A stretch of 44,143 nt of DNA from an uncultured Oscillospiraceae bacterium (GTDB lineage: Bacteria > Bacillota > Clostridia > Oscillospirales > Oscillospiraceae). Location: contig CAKTKB010000002.1 of NCBI GenBank assembly GCA_934569195.1, positions 1-44,143 on the forward strand, given 5' to 3'. The position numbers and the translations under genes were made by a program. The number at the start of each line of letters is the position of its first letter. The first letter of the stretch is position 1. Below are positions 5,804 through 14,142 of this stretch, in pieces. The notes below the pieces were generated by a model. It was not told the DNA's origin. It saw nothing but the letters and a program-made list of their open reading frames with translations, and did not search any database.

Positions 5804-6877
5804 TTAATCGGCTGCCGTGGAGCTTTGCAGAGCATCCTTTGTCAGTGTGTCGATAAGGAACTGACGGTTCTTCTCCAGGTCCGGGACCAGGACGCTCATA
5901 CCGCGAATGGAAGCGCTTTCGTAACCGTCGTCGATGGGAATCCGCTGGGTGTTAACGGTGCAGCTGGAGAGCATGGGGAAGAGTTGGGTTACATAACCCG
6001 TAATCTCCGCGTTGCTCATATCGGTGGTGACCAGCTGCAGCAGACTGTCCAGCAGGCTCAGCATCCGGTCCAGGCTCAGGCCCTTGTAGGCGTCGATGAG
6101 CGAAGAGAGCACATTGCGCTGGCGGTTGGTGCGGTAGAAGTCGGAATCCAGGTAGCGGATGCGGGAATAGGCCAGAGCCTGTGCGCCGGTGAGATGATTC
6201 ATGCCGTCGGGCAAGGCCCAACCGTTGTTTCGGTTCAGATAGGAGGCCTCTGCGGAGGTCAGGTAGATATCCACGCCGCCCAGCAGATCGATGATCTGCT
6301 CAAACTCCGTGAAATCCACTTCCACATTGGCGTCTACATGCACGCCGAAGTTTACTGCCAGGGTCTGATCCAGCAGCTCCATACCGCCCAAGGCGTAGGC
6401 GGCGTTGATACGGGTGTCCTGGTAGCCGGGAATCTGGACATACAAATCCCGCAGGAAGGAGGTCATGGTAAGGGTACCGTGTGTTTTATTGAAGGTACAC
6501 AGGATCATGCTGTCGGAGCGCGCCCGTCCCTCCCCGGGGCGGCGGTCCTGACCGATCAGCAGAATGTTGACGATGTCGTCCCCCGAGCCGATGATCTGAG
6601 AGGGGTCTGCGTCCCAGATGATGTCCTTTTCATCCAGGACCTTCGCGCTTGGATCGGTGCTTTCCTCACTGGCCTGCTGCTGCTCCAGCCGCTGCGCCTC
6701 CTCCTGGGACAGGGTATAGTTATCGTCGCTGCTGACGCGGTTGATGCGTCCCATCCAGTGATTCAGGTAGATGGCACCCAGAATCAGCACCACCAGAACC
6801 AGAGACAGAACGACGCACAGAAGAATCAGCGCGGGGCGCTGCCAATTCCCGGCTTTTTTAGCGTTGCTTTTCTTCAC
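5804..6877 (-). CDS. LytR-CpsA-Psr family protein
   Basis: A 357-residue membrane-anchored LCP protein. This family transfers glycopolymers such as wall teichoic acid or capsule from an undecaprenyl-phosphate carrier to peptidoglycan outside the cell. There is a short cytoplasmic N-terminus, one membrane helix (about 16-38), a charged linker rich in Glu/Gln (about 50-75), then the LCP domain. Phosphate-binding residues are visible in 'GQDRR' (Asp111, Arg112), 'RSDSM' (Arg120, Asp122) and 'SFLRD' (Arg143), and 'RINAAYALGG' follows. It starts at GTG after GGAGG, and a GC-rich hairpin precedes that site. It lies downstream of the Spo0A-like gene on the same strand. Which polymer it attaches cannot be told. 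Confidence 0.94.
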   Translation of the reverse strand: MKKSNAKKAGNWQRPALILLCVVLSLVLVVLILGAIYLNHWMGRINRVSSDDNYTLSQEEAQRLEQQQASEESTDPSAKVLDEKDIIWDADPSQIIGSGDDIVNILLIGQDRRPGEGRARSDSMILCTFNKTHGTLTMTSFLRDLYVQIPGYQDTRINAAYALGGMELLDQTLAVNFGVHVDANVEVDFTEFEQIIDLLGGVDIYLTSAEASYLNRNNGWALPDGMNHLTGAQALAYSRIRYLDSDFYRTNRQRNVLSSLIDAYKGLSLDRMLSLLDSLLQLVTTDMSNAEITGYVTQLFPMLSSCTVNTQRIPIDDGYESASIRGMSVLVPDLEKNRQFLIDTLTKDALQSSTAAD

Positions 6878-7024
6878 AGAAAATACCTCCGGCGCGGCGG
6901 TTGCGCCGCGGCTTTAGAAAGATGTAAATATTCGGATTGACCGGACTGTGCATCATTATACGTCGGAAATTGGGAAAAAGCTACTGATATTTTGTAGAAT
7001 TTAGATTTCTTAATGATTGTTTTT

Positions 7025-7768
7025 TTATGCGTCCTGCTCCATGGTGAGGCACGCTGCGAGCCTGCAAATGAAGGCTGCGTTTGTGGGACGGGCGATGGAG
7101 CCGTCTGCCCGGGGTGTGAAATACCCGCGCCAGACCTGCTCGTCCCGCTCCCGCCAGGCGGCCTCGATCGCGGTGCGGATCACCCGCTCTACCTGCTCCC
7201 GGTTGGAGCCGAACGCCGCGCCGATGGCAGGATACAGCTCCTTGGTGATGGACTGGGAGGGATTCTCCGCCATGAGAACGATTGCTTCCCGCAGGCAGGT
7301 GTAGCCCCGGCGCTTGGTGGAAATATTTAGATCCAGCAGCATATTGGCTACGCTGGTTCGAGGATCCGGCGGTGTGGCCAGGGAGGAGAGCAAGCTGTCG
7401 GACAGATCTTGTACGCGGCTGGCCACGGCATCCACATGACACGGCTTGAGCATCAGGTAGCAGATGCCCATGCGGGCGGCAGCATCGAGAATGTACGGGC
7501 TGAGGAAGCGGGTGGTCGCCAGGGTAAGAACCTGCTTGCGGTCGATCACGTCCTGCATGAGGGTAAGCCCATCCAGTCCGGACAGCATCAGGTCCAGAAT
7601 CAGAATATCCGGCGCGAAGCTCTCCAGCAGAGAAAATGCCTGCGGTCCGCTGGACGCGAGCTTTACATGGAAACGGTCGCTCAGAGCGTCGGCAAGAGAT
7701 TGGCGGAATTCATCAGCACTGTCTGCAATCAATACTTTGTATATCGGGTAAATGTTCTGCGTTTTCAC
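7025..7768 (-). CDS. Spo0A-family response regulator (divergent)
   Basis: A 247-residue two-domain protein: receiver (about 11-122) and Spo0A-type DNA-binding domain (about 140-245). The latter is clear from 'RGYTCLREAI', 'SITKELYPAIGAAF' and 'VERVIRTAIEAAW', matching the recognition-helix region of Spo0A, and 'ARPTNAAFI' near the end. In the receiver, Asp59 (LILDLML), Thr85 and Lys108 (LMLKPC) are kept, but the usual acidic pair near the N-terminus is reduced to Asp16-Ser17. Start is GTG after AGGAGG. The neighbours (htrA upstream, LCP downstream) are not those of the classical spo0A locus (recN, spoIVB). It is either a relocated master sporulation regulator or a paralogue with altered phosphorylation. 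Confidence 0.88.
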   Translation of the reverse strand: MKTQNIYPIYKVLIADSADEFRQSLADALSDRFHVKLASSGPQAFSLLESFAPDILILDLMLSGLDGLTLMQDVIDRKQVLTLATTRFLSPYILDAAARMGICYLMLKPCHVDAVASRVQDLSDSLLSSLATPPDPRTSVANMLLDLNISTKRRGYTCLREAIVLMAENPSQSITKELYPAIGAAFGSNREQVERVIRTAIEAAWRERDEQVWRGYFTPRADGSIARPTNAAFICRLAACLTMEQDA

Positions 7769-7878
7769 CGGTAGAGAGCCTCCTGTTCTTTATTTTCATC
7801 TTTCGACAAAAATAAAATACCATAGACGGGGCTAGATTTCAATTGCGAATTTTGCAAAATTATCGATTTTTTTCGACG

Positions 7879-7913
7879 AAAAAACCCCTGCTGGGGCAGA
7901 TACCCCAGCAGGG
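7879..7913 (-). terminator. Terminator of the HtrA gene
   Basis: An 11-bp perfect stem CCCTGCTGGGG (7886-7896) with CCCCAGCAGGG (7903-7913) is followed on the minus strand by TTTTTTCG. Confidence 0.9.
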
Positions 7914-7934
7914 ATAAAGAATTTGATCAAAAGT

Positions 7935-9461
7935 TTAGCCTCTGCCGCCGCCGAAGAAGGGAGCAAAATAATTGTACCAATCCTCGTAGTTGCCGCTGCT
8001 GGGCAGCTCGCCGGAGGGCGTGGTGCTGTCGTCGGAGGTGCTGCCGGTGTCCGTGGGCGCGGGCTTCTGATCCAGCGTCACGGTAAGATCCAGTGTCTGT
8101 CCGCCGCGATACACGGTGATGGTGGTGGTATCGCCGGGCTTAAACTTGCGCAGGGTGCGCGTCAGGTCCGTGACGCTGGCCACGTCGTAGCTGCCCAGGG
8201 AGGTGATGATGTCCCGCTGCTGCAGACCGGCCTTCTCCGCACAGCTTCCGGCAGTGACGGATTCCACCTTAGCGCCGTGGGGCAGGCCATAGCTGCTGAC
8301 CACATCATCGGATACGGAGGTCACGGAGATGCCCAGGTATGCGCCGCTGACATAGCCGTACTGCTGCAGGTCCGACACGATGCTCATCACATCGTCCATG
8401 GGAATGGCAAAGCCGATGCCCTCGATGGAGGCGCCGGAGCTGGTGGAGCCGGAATACTTGGCGGTCGTAATGCCGACGACCTCACCCTTCATGTTGAACA
8501 GAGGGCCGCCGGAGTTGCCCGGATTGATGGCGGCGTCGATCTGCACCATGTTGATATAGGTTCCGTCGGTGTTGATGGTGCGGTCCTTGGCGCTGACGTA
8601 TCCCACGCTCAGGGAGGAGGTCAGCTCTCCGAGGGGATTGCCGATGGCCACCACCTGATCGCCTACGGTCAGATCGTCGCTGCTGCCTACGGTTACGGGG
8701 GTCAGGCCGGTGGCTTCGATCTTCAGAAGCGCCACGTCGTTGCTGGCGTCATAGCCCACCAGTGTGGCGGGGTATTCGCGGCTGTCATAGGTGATGACGG
8801 TCAGGGTGGTAGCGTTTTCTACCACGTGATAGTTCGTCACAATGTAGCCGTCCTCACTGAGGATAAAGCCGGAGCCGGAGGAGGCGGTTTCGGACACCTG
8901 GCCGTAGATGTTGGTGGTTGTCCCCTGATTGGAGATGGCGACCACGCTGTTTACGTTCTTTGCGTAGACCTGACTGGGGCTCATGGCGTCTACCGAGGAG
9001 ACCGTGCTGCCGGATATGGTGCTGACGTTTGTGGAGCCGGTGTTGAGCCGGGTCTGCAGGTCGGAAATCTTCTGGTTGAGCGTCTGCTCCATCTGGCTGG
9101 TCTTGGATTCCCAGCGGCGGTTGACGGTGAGGGCCGTCAGGCCGCAGCTTCCGCCCACAAGTGCGACGGCCAGCGCGGCTGCGACGACGGGCCGCCATGC
9201 ACCGTGCTTTTTCTTCGGAGCCTTGGGAGCGGAGTCGCCGGCATCGGGCGCCGAATAGGTCGAGGTCGTATCGGATGCTTCACCGTAGGCATAATAGGGA
9301 GAGTCGGCAAAGGGAGACTGCGCCTGACGGGGCTGCTCCTCCTGAGCTGCCGTCTCAGCCGTCTGATCGGCGGCACGCTCTTCAGCCGCATCCGACGGGG
9401 TGGGCTGCTCTGCGGCTTCCTGTTCAAATGCATCGTGTTCCTGTTCATAAGTGTTATCCAC
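7935..9461 (-). CDS. HtrA/DegP-like serine protease
   Basis: A 508-residue membrane-anchored quality-control protease acting outside the membrane. Order: a long acidic, Ala/Gln-rich cytoplasmic N-terminus (1-85), a membrane helix (about 91-112), a short coiled coil (about 118-142), a trypsin-like domain with catalytic His212 (TNYHVV), Asp242 (SNDVALL) and Ser317 (NPGNSGGP), one PDZ domain (about 375-465) and a Ser/Thr-rich linker ending in Gly/aromatic residues (FAPFFGGGRG). It starts at GTG after AGGAGG. A 6-bp inverted repeat (9485-9490/9505-9510) lies just upstream; no clear promoter was found. It is next to the Spo0A-like gene on the same strand but separated from it by a strong terminator lying downstream of htrA. 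Confidence 0.95.
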   Translation of the reverse strand: MDNTYEQEHDAFEQEAAEQPTPSDAAEERAADQTAETAAQEEQPRQAQSPFADSPYYAYGEASDTTSTYSAPDAGDSAPKAPKKKHGAWRPVVAAALAVALVGGSCGLTALTVNRRWESKTSQMEQTLNQKISDLQTRLNTGSTNVSTISGSTVSSVDAMSPSQVYAKNVNSVVAISNQGTTTNIYGQVSETASSGSGFILSEDGYIVTNYHVVENATTLTVITYDSREYPATLVGYDASNDVALLKIEATGLTPVTVGSSDDLTVGDQVVAIGNPLGELTSSLSVGYVSAKDRTINTDGTYINMVQIDAAINPGNSGGPLFNMKGEVVGITTAKYSGSTSSGASIEGIGFAIPMDDVMSIVSDLQQYGYVSGAYLGISVTSVSDDVVSSYGLPHGAKVESVTAGSCAEKAGLQQRDIITSLGSYDVASVTDLTRTLRKFKPGDTTTITVYRGGQTLDLTVTLDQKPAPTDTGSTSDDSTTPSGELPSSGNYEDWYNYFAPFFGGGRG

Positions 9462-9607
9462 AACAATTACCTCCTGTGGTTTTTATCTGCTCATATCATA
9501 TCGGGCAGATATGAAGTAAATATGACCTGAACCGGAACAGTCTTTGAACTTGTGCTGAAGAAATTGTAAAAACGCTCCAGGCGGGGAATATGTATGTGCA
9601 GCCCTGA

Positions 9608-9632
9608 CTGCGGCGGCCAAAAGCCGCCGCAG
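9608..9632 (-). terminator. GC-rich hairpin after the DUF1540 gene
   Basis: A 10-bp perfect stem CTGCGGCGGC (9608-9617) with GCCGCCGCAG (9623-9632). No T-run follows on either strand, so termination is only likely. Confidence 0.4.
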
Positions 9633-9647
9633 CCGGTGCGGGTAGAC

Positions 9648-9812
9648 TCACTTCTTGCGGAAGGACTTGCAGTCGGTGCACTGATCCACGGTGGGATTCG
9701 CCTCATGGGTGCCTACCAGGATCCGATCCAGAGAGCAGTAGTTCTCACCGGCGCAGTGATGGGCGCACTGGTCTACGGTGCACTCGATGCACTTGTTGGC
9801 ATGACAGTTCAT
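9648..9812 (-). CDS. DUF1540 cysteine-rich small protein
   Basis: A 54-residue protein with eight cysteines (3, 8, 11, 16, 20, 26, 45, 48), starting MNCHANKCIECTVDQC and ending CTDCKSFRKK. The core 'CTVDQC...YCSLDRILVGTHEA' and the final CxxC match the DUF1540 family, small proteins common in Clostridia and Bacilli whose cysteines probably bind metal; no function is established. An AAGGAGG 8 bases before the ATG at 9812 supports the start. It is a single gene between htrA and secG. Confidence 0.88.
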   Translation of the reverse strand: MNCHANKCIECTVDQCAHHCAGENYCSLDRILVGTHEANPTVDQCTDCKSFRKK

Positions 9813-9902
9813 AAGAAGTACCTCCTTTTTCAGATTCGGCTATAGTATGGCGGATTCGAAGGAAAACATACTGCCGGACGGGAAAAAATATCGATTTTTT
9901 GC

Positions 9903-9931
9903 TTGCTATTTTTCTTTTGCCATGGTATAAT
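9903..9931 (+). promoter_or_regulatory. Promoter of secG
   Basis: TTGCTA (9903-9908), 17-base spacer, TATAAT (9926-9931). The leader to the secG start is about 90 bases and GC-rich. Confidence 0.75.
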
Positions 9932-10027
9932 ATCCGGGCTATTGTAAGATTCTCTGTACTGGAGAACATATCCGGCTCGCTGCCGCGCTGTGCGGCTGCC
10001 GCCCGTTGGCGGAGGGAGGTTACGAAA

Positions 10028-10264
10028 ATGGAAGTTCTTAAGACGGTTGTGACGGTTCTGGAGGCGGTGATCAGCCTGGCGCTGATCGTAATCGTGCTGC
10101 TTCAGTCCGGCAAGGAGGCCGGCCTGTCCGGCGCGATTGCCGGCGGCAACGACACCTACATGAGCAAGGCCAAGAACAGCACCTGGGATAAGAAGATGGC
10201 TTCTGCTACCAAGTGGATTGCTCTCGTGTGGGTCCTGCTCACCCTGTCTCTGAGCCTGTTCTGA
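10028..10264 (+). CDS. secG: Preprotein translocase subunit SecG
   Basis: A 78-residue SecG, the small accessory subunit of the SecYEG protein-export channel. It has two membrane helices (about 4-24 and 58-77) joined by the conserved cytoplasmic loop 'LLQSGKEAGLSGAIAGG', the family hallmark. The ATG at 10028 follows GGAGGG; an upstream in-frame extension would cover the promoter and leader and is rejected. It stands alone with its own promoter and terminator. Confidence 0.95.
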   Translation: MEVLKTVVTVLEAVISLALIVIVLLQSGKEAGLSGAIAGGNDTYMSKAKNSTWDKKMASATKWIALVWVLLTLSLSLF

Positions 10265-10278
10265 GATTCCGTAAGATG

Positions 10279-10304
10279 ACCACGGGGAGACCCGTGGTCT
10301 TTTT
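10279..10304 (+). terminator. Terminator of secG
   Basis: An 8-bp perfect stem ACCACGGG/CCCGTGGT with a GAGA loop (10279-10298), then CTTTTTCTT. Confidence 0.92.
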
Positions 10305-10318
10305 CTTAAAGCATACGC

Positions 10319-10333
10319 GTTACCGAAGGTAAC
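10319..10333. promoter_or_regulatory. Palindrome abutting the pepD -10 box
   Basis: GTTACC-GAA-GGTAAC, a perfect 6-bp inverted repeat, ends two bases before a TATAAT (10336-10341). No clear -35 is present, so the site may bind a repressor or an activator. The half-site TTACC/GGTAA resembles the palindrome at 5590-5609. Confidence 0.5.
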
Positions 10334-10367
10334 ATTATAATATATATTGTGATGAGGAGATGCTGCT

Positions 10368-11810
10368 ATGCGTGCTGTTAAGCTGGCGGGGCTGGAGCCT
10401 GCCGACGTATTTGCCTATTTTGAAAAAATCTGCTCGATTCCCCATGGCTCGGGAAACACCAAGGCCATCAGCGACTATCTGGTGTCCTTTGCCCAGGAGC
10501 ATGGGCTGCGCTATGTTCAGGACCCTTTAAATAACATCCTGCTGTTTCAGGAGGGAACCTGCGGCTATGAGAATCATCCGCCGGTTATCCTTCAGGGACA
10601 CATGGATATGGTATGTGAGAAGGATCCGGACTGCCCGCTGGATATGCACACCCAGGGGCTGGACGTGACCCATGACGACGACTGCGTTTTCGCCCGGGGG
10701 ACGACCCTGGGAGGAGACGACGGTATCGCCGTGGCCTATGCCCTTGCGCTGCTGGCGGACCGGTCCATTCCCCATCCCCCGCTGGAGGTGATCATCACCG
10801 TAGAGGAGGAGACGGGCATGGAGGGCGCCACCGGGATCGACCTGTCCGGCCTGAAGGGGCGGACTCTGATCAACCTGGACAGCGAGGACGAGGGCATTTT
10901 TACCGTCTCCTGCGCCGGAGGCGCCCGGAGCACCCTGCGCCTGCCCCTGGCCCGGCGGGCGGTGTATGGCCCGTGCATCCGGCTGACGGTGGAGGGGCTG
11001 CAGGGCGGCCACTCCGGTGTGGAGATTCACAAGCACCGCGCCAATGCCGATAAGGTCATGGGGGAGCTTCTGGGCCGCATTCAGAAGCTGATGCCGCTGT
11101 GCCTGACGGGCCTGTCCGGCGGGTCCAAGGATAATGCCATTCCCCGCTCCTGCCAGGCGACGCTGGTTGCGATGGGGATCGGACTGGAGCGGATAAACGA
11201 CATCACCCAGGCCCTTCAGCAGGAGATTCGCCAGGAATATGATGAGCCGAACGCCGTCGTCCGGGCGGACGACGTGGACGCCCTGGGCGGGAACGCCCTG
11301 AGCACAGAGGATACGGCAAAGGTGATCGCGCTGCTTTGCTCGGTGCCCAACGGGGTGCAGGCGTGGAGCGAGGACATTCCCGGCCTGGTGCAGACCAGCC
11401 TGAATCTGGGGATTCTGCACCTGGATGAGGAGCTGCGTATGACCTTTGCGGTGCGCAGCTCGGTGAACCGGGAGAAGGAAGAGCTTCTGACGAAGCTGAG
11501 GGAGCTTGCGGACTTTTACGGCGCCCGGTACAGCCAGACGGGAGAGTACCCCGCCTGGGAATACCGGAAGGATTCGCCCCTGCGGGATACCATGGTGCGT
11601 ATTTACAGCCGGATGTTCGGCAAGGAGCCGGAGGTCGTGGCCATCCATGCGGGCCTGGAGTGCGGCATTCTGAGCGATAAGCTGCCGGGGCTGGACTGTG
11701 TCTCCATCGGGCCGCAGATGCACGACATCCACACCAGCCGGGAAAAGCTGGAGATTGCATCCACAAAACGAACCTGGGACTTCCTGCTGGCAGTCCTTCG
11801 GGAGCTTTAA
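10368..11810 (+). CDS. pepD: Aminoacyl-histidine dipeptidase (M20)
   Basis: A 480-residue cytosolic metallopeptidase of the PepD branch of family M20, which cleaves Xaa-His and other dipeptides. Metal-site residues are in place: His78 and Asp80 (QGHMDMV), Asp117 (GGDDGI, bridging), the Glu147/Glu148 pair (VEEETG; one is the general base), Asp171 (NLDSED) and the C-terminal His of 'QMHDIHTSREK'. Length is normal. The ATG follows GAGGAG. The promoter region holds a TATAAT and a palindrome. It converges on the flippase gene with three bases between stop codons; its terminator lies in the end of that gene. Confidence 0.95.
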   Translation: MRAVKLAGLEPADVFAYFEKICSIPHGSGNTKAISDYLVSFAQEHGLRYVQDPLNNILLFQEGTCGYENHPPVILQGHMDMVCEKDPDCPLDMHTQGLDVTHDDDCVFARGTTLGGDDGIAVAYALALLADRSIPHPPLEVIITVEEETGMEGATGIDLSGLKGRTLINLDSEDEGIFTVSCAGGARSTLRLPLARRAVYGPCIRLTVEGLQGGHSGVEIHKHRANADKVMGELLGRIQKLMPLCLTGLSGGSKDNAIPRSCQATLVAMGIGLERINDITQALQQEIRQEYDEPNAVVRADDVDALGGNALSTEDTAKVIALLCSVPNGVQAWSEDIPGLVQTSLNLGILHLDEELRMTFAVRSSVNREKEELLTKLRELADFYGARYSQTGEYPAWEYRKDSPLRDTMVRIYSRMFGKEPEVVAIHAGLECGILSDKLPGLDCVSIGPQMHDIHTSREKLEIASTKRTWDFLLAVLREL

Positions 11811-11813
11811 GAA

Positions 11814-13331
11814 CTACAGGAGCTGTCGGGAAACCGGCGGCTCCTGCTTTTTGCCCAGCAGCAGCCCCCGCAGCCATTGCAGGTCCTCTCCGTCCAGCAC
11901 CCGCAGCAGCACCAGCAGACTGATAAAGGCTGCCGGGAAGCAAACGGCCCGGAGCCAGAGCGTGCCGCAAGGGATGCACAGCGCCGCGGAAAGACCGGCT
12001 GAGAGAATTGTCAGCAGCGGCGTGCGGGGGGACAGACGCTGCCGTGTGATCTTCAGCAGAAGCCGCAGGCTGAGGATGAAATTCAGAATATGTGTGACGG
12101 CGAAGCTGACGATGTACCCGCGCATACCCCAGCGGGGCAGGAGAAAGAACAGAAACAGCACATCCAGGCCGGAGGTGAGGATGTTGTACCGCACACAGAT
12201 TTTTTGCTGTCCCAGTCCCTTGGTCATGGCGTCCGTGATGGCGTCGCAGTAGAGCATGGGGACAAGAAAGGAGAAAAGCCGCAGGAGCGCTCCGGCCTCC
12301 TCGCTTCCGTAAAGCCTGCGGCAGAGGGGCTGACCGAACAGAAAGAGAAATCCCCAGACGCACATGCCGTAAAGCATGGACACCTTCAGGCTCCGGCGGG
12401 ACAGATATCGGATGCGCCGTTCGCTTCCGGCAGCCCGGCAGCGGGCAAGCTCGGGAATCAGCAGCTCCGCCAGACCGAACAGAAGGGCGGCGGGGAACAT
12501 CATCACGGGGAAAACCATGCCGCATACGGTACCGAACAGGGCCAACGGATCGGCAGTGCCCGGATACAGAGACAAACGCCGGGGAACCATGAGATTTTCC
12601 AGGGTAGAAATGCCGGCCTTCAGGTCGTCCGCCAGGGCGAGCGGCGCGGCCGCGTCCAGCAGACGCCGGGCGGGGAGACGCCAGCCGCTTCCCGGGGCCT
12701 TCTCCCGGCAGCGCAGTGTGAACAGACACGCAAGGGTCAGGCAAGCTCCGACACCGCTGCCGAAGATGACGCTCTGACAGGCCCGCAAGGTATCTGTTCC
12801 GGCCCACAGTCCGAGTGCGCCGACGGTAACGGCCATGCACAGAAGCTGCTCGGCGACCTCCACCGCAGCCAGCGCGCCGATTCTTCCGGCGGAGGTGAAA
12901 TATCCGGTGAAAACGCCGCACAGGCAGCTGACGGGAAGAAACAGGGCAAACAGCCGCAGGGCCGGAGCGCAGTCGCTCTGCCCGATCCACATATGGGCAA
13001 TCCGGGGCGCCGAAAGGAAGAGCAGAATCGACGCGCAGCCGCTGCACAGCAGACTGTAGATGCTGCATCGGGTCAAAATGCTGCCTACCCGCTCCGGGTG
13101 ACCGCTTCCAAGCTCGGCGGAGGTGAGATACATGGTGGCGGTCCGGATTCCGGCCATGGCGGCGATCATGGAAAGACTGCCGACGCTCAACAGAAGCTGA
13201 AGCAGGCCGATGCCTGCCGCGCCGATTCGCCCGGACAGGTAGACCTGGAATCCGGTCCCCACCAACCGGAGGATCAGATTGACCAGGGTCAGCAGGACGG
13301 CGCTGTAAAACATGGGCTTTTTTCGGTGCAA
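11814..13331 (-). CDS. Polysaccharide flippase, SpoVB/MurJ-like
   Basis: An integral membrane protein of about 505 residues with some 12-14 hydrophobic segments, of the MVF/polysaccharide biosynthesis (MOP) superfamily. The opening 'MFYSAVLLTLVNLILRLVGTGFQVYLSGRIGAAGIGL' pattern and the 'GLAELLIPELAR' segment resemble SpoVB-type lipid-linked oligosaccharide flippases, which move cell-wall or cortex precursors across the membrane. I chose a TTG at 13331 because a G-rich Shine-Dalgarno lies 8 bases upstream; the ATG at 13313 is the alternative. That ribosome binding site lies in a hairpin just past nth. It is transcribed with nth or alone; the 3' end nearly touches pepD. The exact substrate is unknown. 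Confidence 0.88.
   Translation of the reverse strand: MHRKKPMFYSAVLLTLVNLILRLVGTGFQVYLSGRIGAAGIGLLQLLLSVGSLSMIAAMAGIRTATMYLTSAELGSGHPERVGSILTRCSIYSLLCSGCASILLFLSAPRIAHMWIGQSDCAPALRLFALFLPVSCLCGVFTGYFTSAGRIGALAAVEVAEQLLCMAVTVGALGLWAGTDTLRACQSVIFGSGVGACLTLACLFTLRCREKAPGSGWRLPARRLLDAAAPLALADDLKAGISTLENLMVPRRLSLYPGTADPLALFGTVCGMVFPVMMFPAALLFGLAELLIPELARCRAAGSERRIRYLSRRSLKVSMLYGMCVWGFLFLFGQPLCRRLYGSEEAGALLRLFSFLVPMLYCDAITDAMTKGLGQQKICVRYNILTSGLDVLFLFFLLPRWGMRGYIVSFAVTHILNFILSLRLLLKITRQRLSPRTPLLTILSAGLSAALCIPCGTLWLRAVCFPAAFISLLVLLRVLDGEDLQWLRGLLLGKKQEPPVSRQLL
11817..11852 (+). terminator. Terminator of pepD inside the flippase coding end
   Basis: CAGGAGC (11817-11823) pairs with GCTCCTG (11840-11846), with further inner pairs, followed by CTTTTT. 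It lies within the last codons of the convergent flippase gene. Confidence 0.75.
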
Positions 13332-13337
13332 AGAAAT

Positions 13338-13370
13338 CCCCCCTCGCCTGAAGCATATGCAGGCAGGGGG
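13338..13370 (-). terminator. Hairpin between nth and the flippase gene
   Basis: CCCCCC..GCCTG pairs with CAGGC.GGGGGG (about 12 bp with one mismatch). On the minus strand the 3' arm contains the flippase Shine-Dalgarno and is followed by ATTTCTTTG. It may terminate nth transcripts, or mask the ribosome binding site. Confidence 0.5.
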
Positions 13371-13384
13371 GAGGGCAGAAGGAT

Positions 13385-14020
13385 TTATTTTTCCGGGGCG
13401 TGGAAAAAATCGCACCAGGGGCGCAGGGGACACTGGGCGCATTTCGGGGATTGGGCCGTGCAGATTTCCCGCCCGAACAGGACGATCCGGTGGCAGAAGT
13501 TAGAGCTTTCCTCCGGCGGAAGGACCTGGCGAAGTTGCCGCTCCACCTTCTCCGGCTCCTTACCGGCAGACAGCCCCAGCCGGCCGCAGATGCGGATGCA
13601 GTGGGTGTCGCAGACGACGCAGCCAGGCACGCCGTACAGATCGCCCAGCAGAAGATTGGCGGTTTTACGGCCCACACCCGGGATGCGGAGCAGCTCCTCC
13701 ATGGTGCCGGGAACCCTGCCGCCGTAGTCCGACAGGAGCATCTGGCAGCCGAGCACAATATCCCGGGCCTTGTGACGGTAGAAGCCGCAGGAGCGGATCA
13801 GCTCCTCTACCTGGGGGATGGGCGCCTGGGCCATGGCCTCCAGGGTGGGGTAGGCGGCGAAAAGCCCGGGGGTGACCAGGTTTACCCGGGCATCCGTACA
13901 CTGGGCGGACAGACGGACTGCGATCATCAGCTCATAGTCCTTCCGGTAGTGCAGGGCGCACAGAGCGTCGGGGTACCGATCCTTCAAGACGCGCAGAATG
14001 CTCTGCACTTTTTCTTCCAT
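13385..14020 (-). CDS. nth: Endonuclease III
   Basis: A 211-residue base-excision repair enzyme that removes oxidised pyrimidines and nicks the abasic site. The helix-hairpin-helix 'RIPGVGRKTANLL' includes catalytic Lys119, and Asp138 is in 'CVVCDTHC'. The [4Fe-4S] ligands are Cys187, Cys194, Cys197 and Cys203 in the expected C-x6-C-x2-C-x5-C spacing. The ATG at 14020 follows AGGAGG. Its own promoter lies at 14048-14075, divergent from feoAB. Confidence 0.97.
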   Translation of the reverse strand: MEEKVQSILRVLKDRYPDALCALHYRKDYELMIAVRLSAQCTDARVNLVTPGLFAAYPTLEAMAQAPIPQVEELIRSCGFYRHKARDIVLGCQMLLSDYGGRVPGTMEELLRIPGVGRKTANLLLGDLYGVPGCVVCDTHCIRICGRLGLSAGKEPEKVERQLRQVLPPEESSNFCHRIVLFGREICTAQSPKCAQCPLRPWCDFFHAPEK

Positions 14021-14047
14021 ACTGTCATACCTCCTGTGGTTTTCTCC

Positions 14048-14075
14048 ATTTTACCATAAAAAACGCCGACTGCAA
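14048..14075 (-). promoter_or_regulatory. Promoter of nth
   Basis: On the minus strand: TTGCAG (14070-14075), 16-base spacer, TAAAAT (14048-14053), 27 bases before the start codon. Confidence 0.6.
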
Positions 14076-14085
14076 GAGGAAAAAA

Positions 14086-14115
14086 TGCACAGGCATTCCC
14101 TCCGGCGGATAGAAT
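14086..14115 (+). promoter_or_regulatory. Possible feoAB promoter
   Basis: TGCACA (14086-14091), 18-base spacer, TAGAAT (14110-14115). It is a weak match, placed 28 bases before feoA. No obvious Fur or DtxR box was seen. Confidence 0.35.
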
Positions 14116-14142
14116 GGTACAGCAAAGCTTGGAGGGATTGCC

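Noticed and set aside
11203..13758. An 851-codon open frame across pepD end, flippase and nth
   Set aside because: It overlaps well-identified genes in another frame, with Arg/Pro/Ser-rich composition typical of a shadow.
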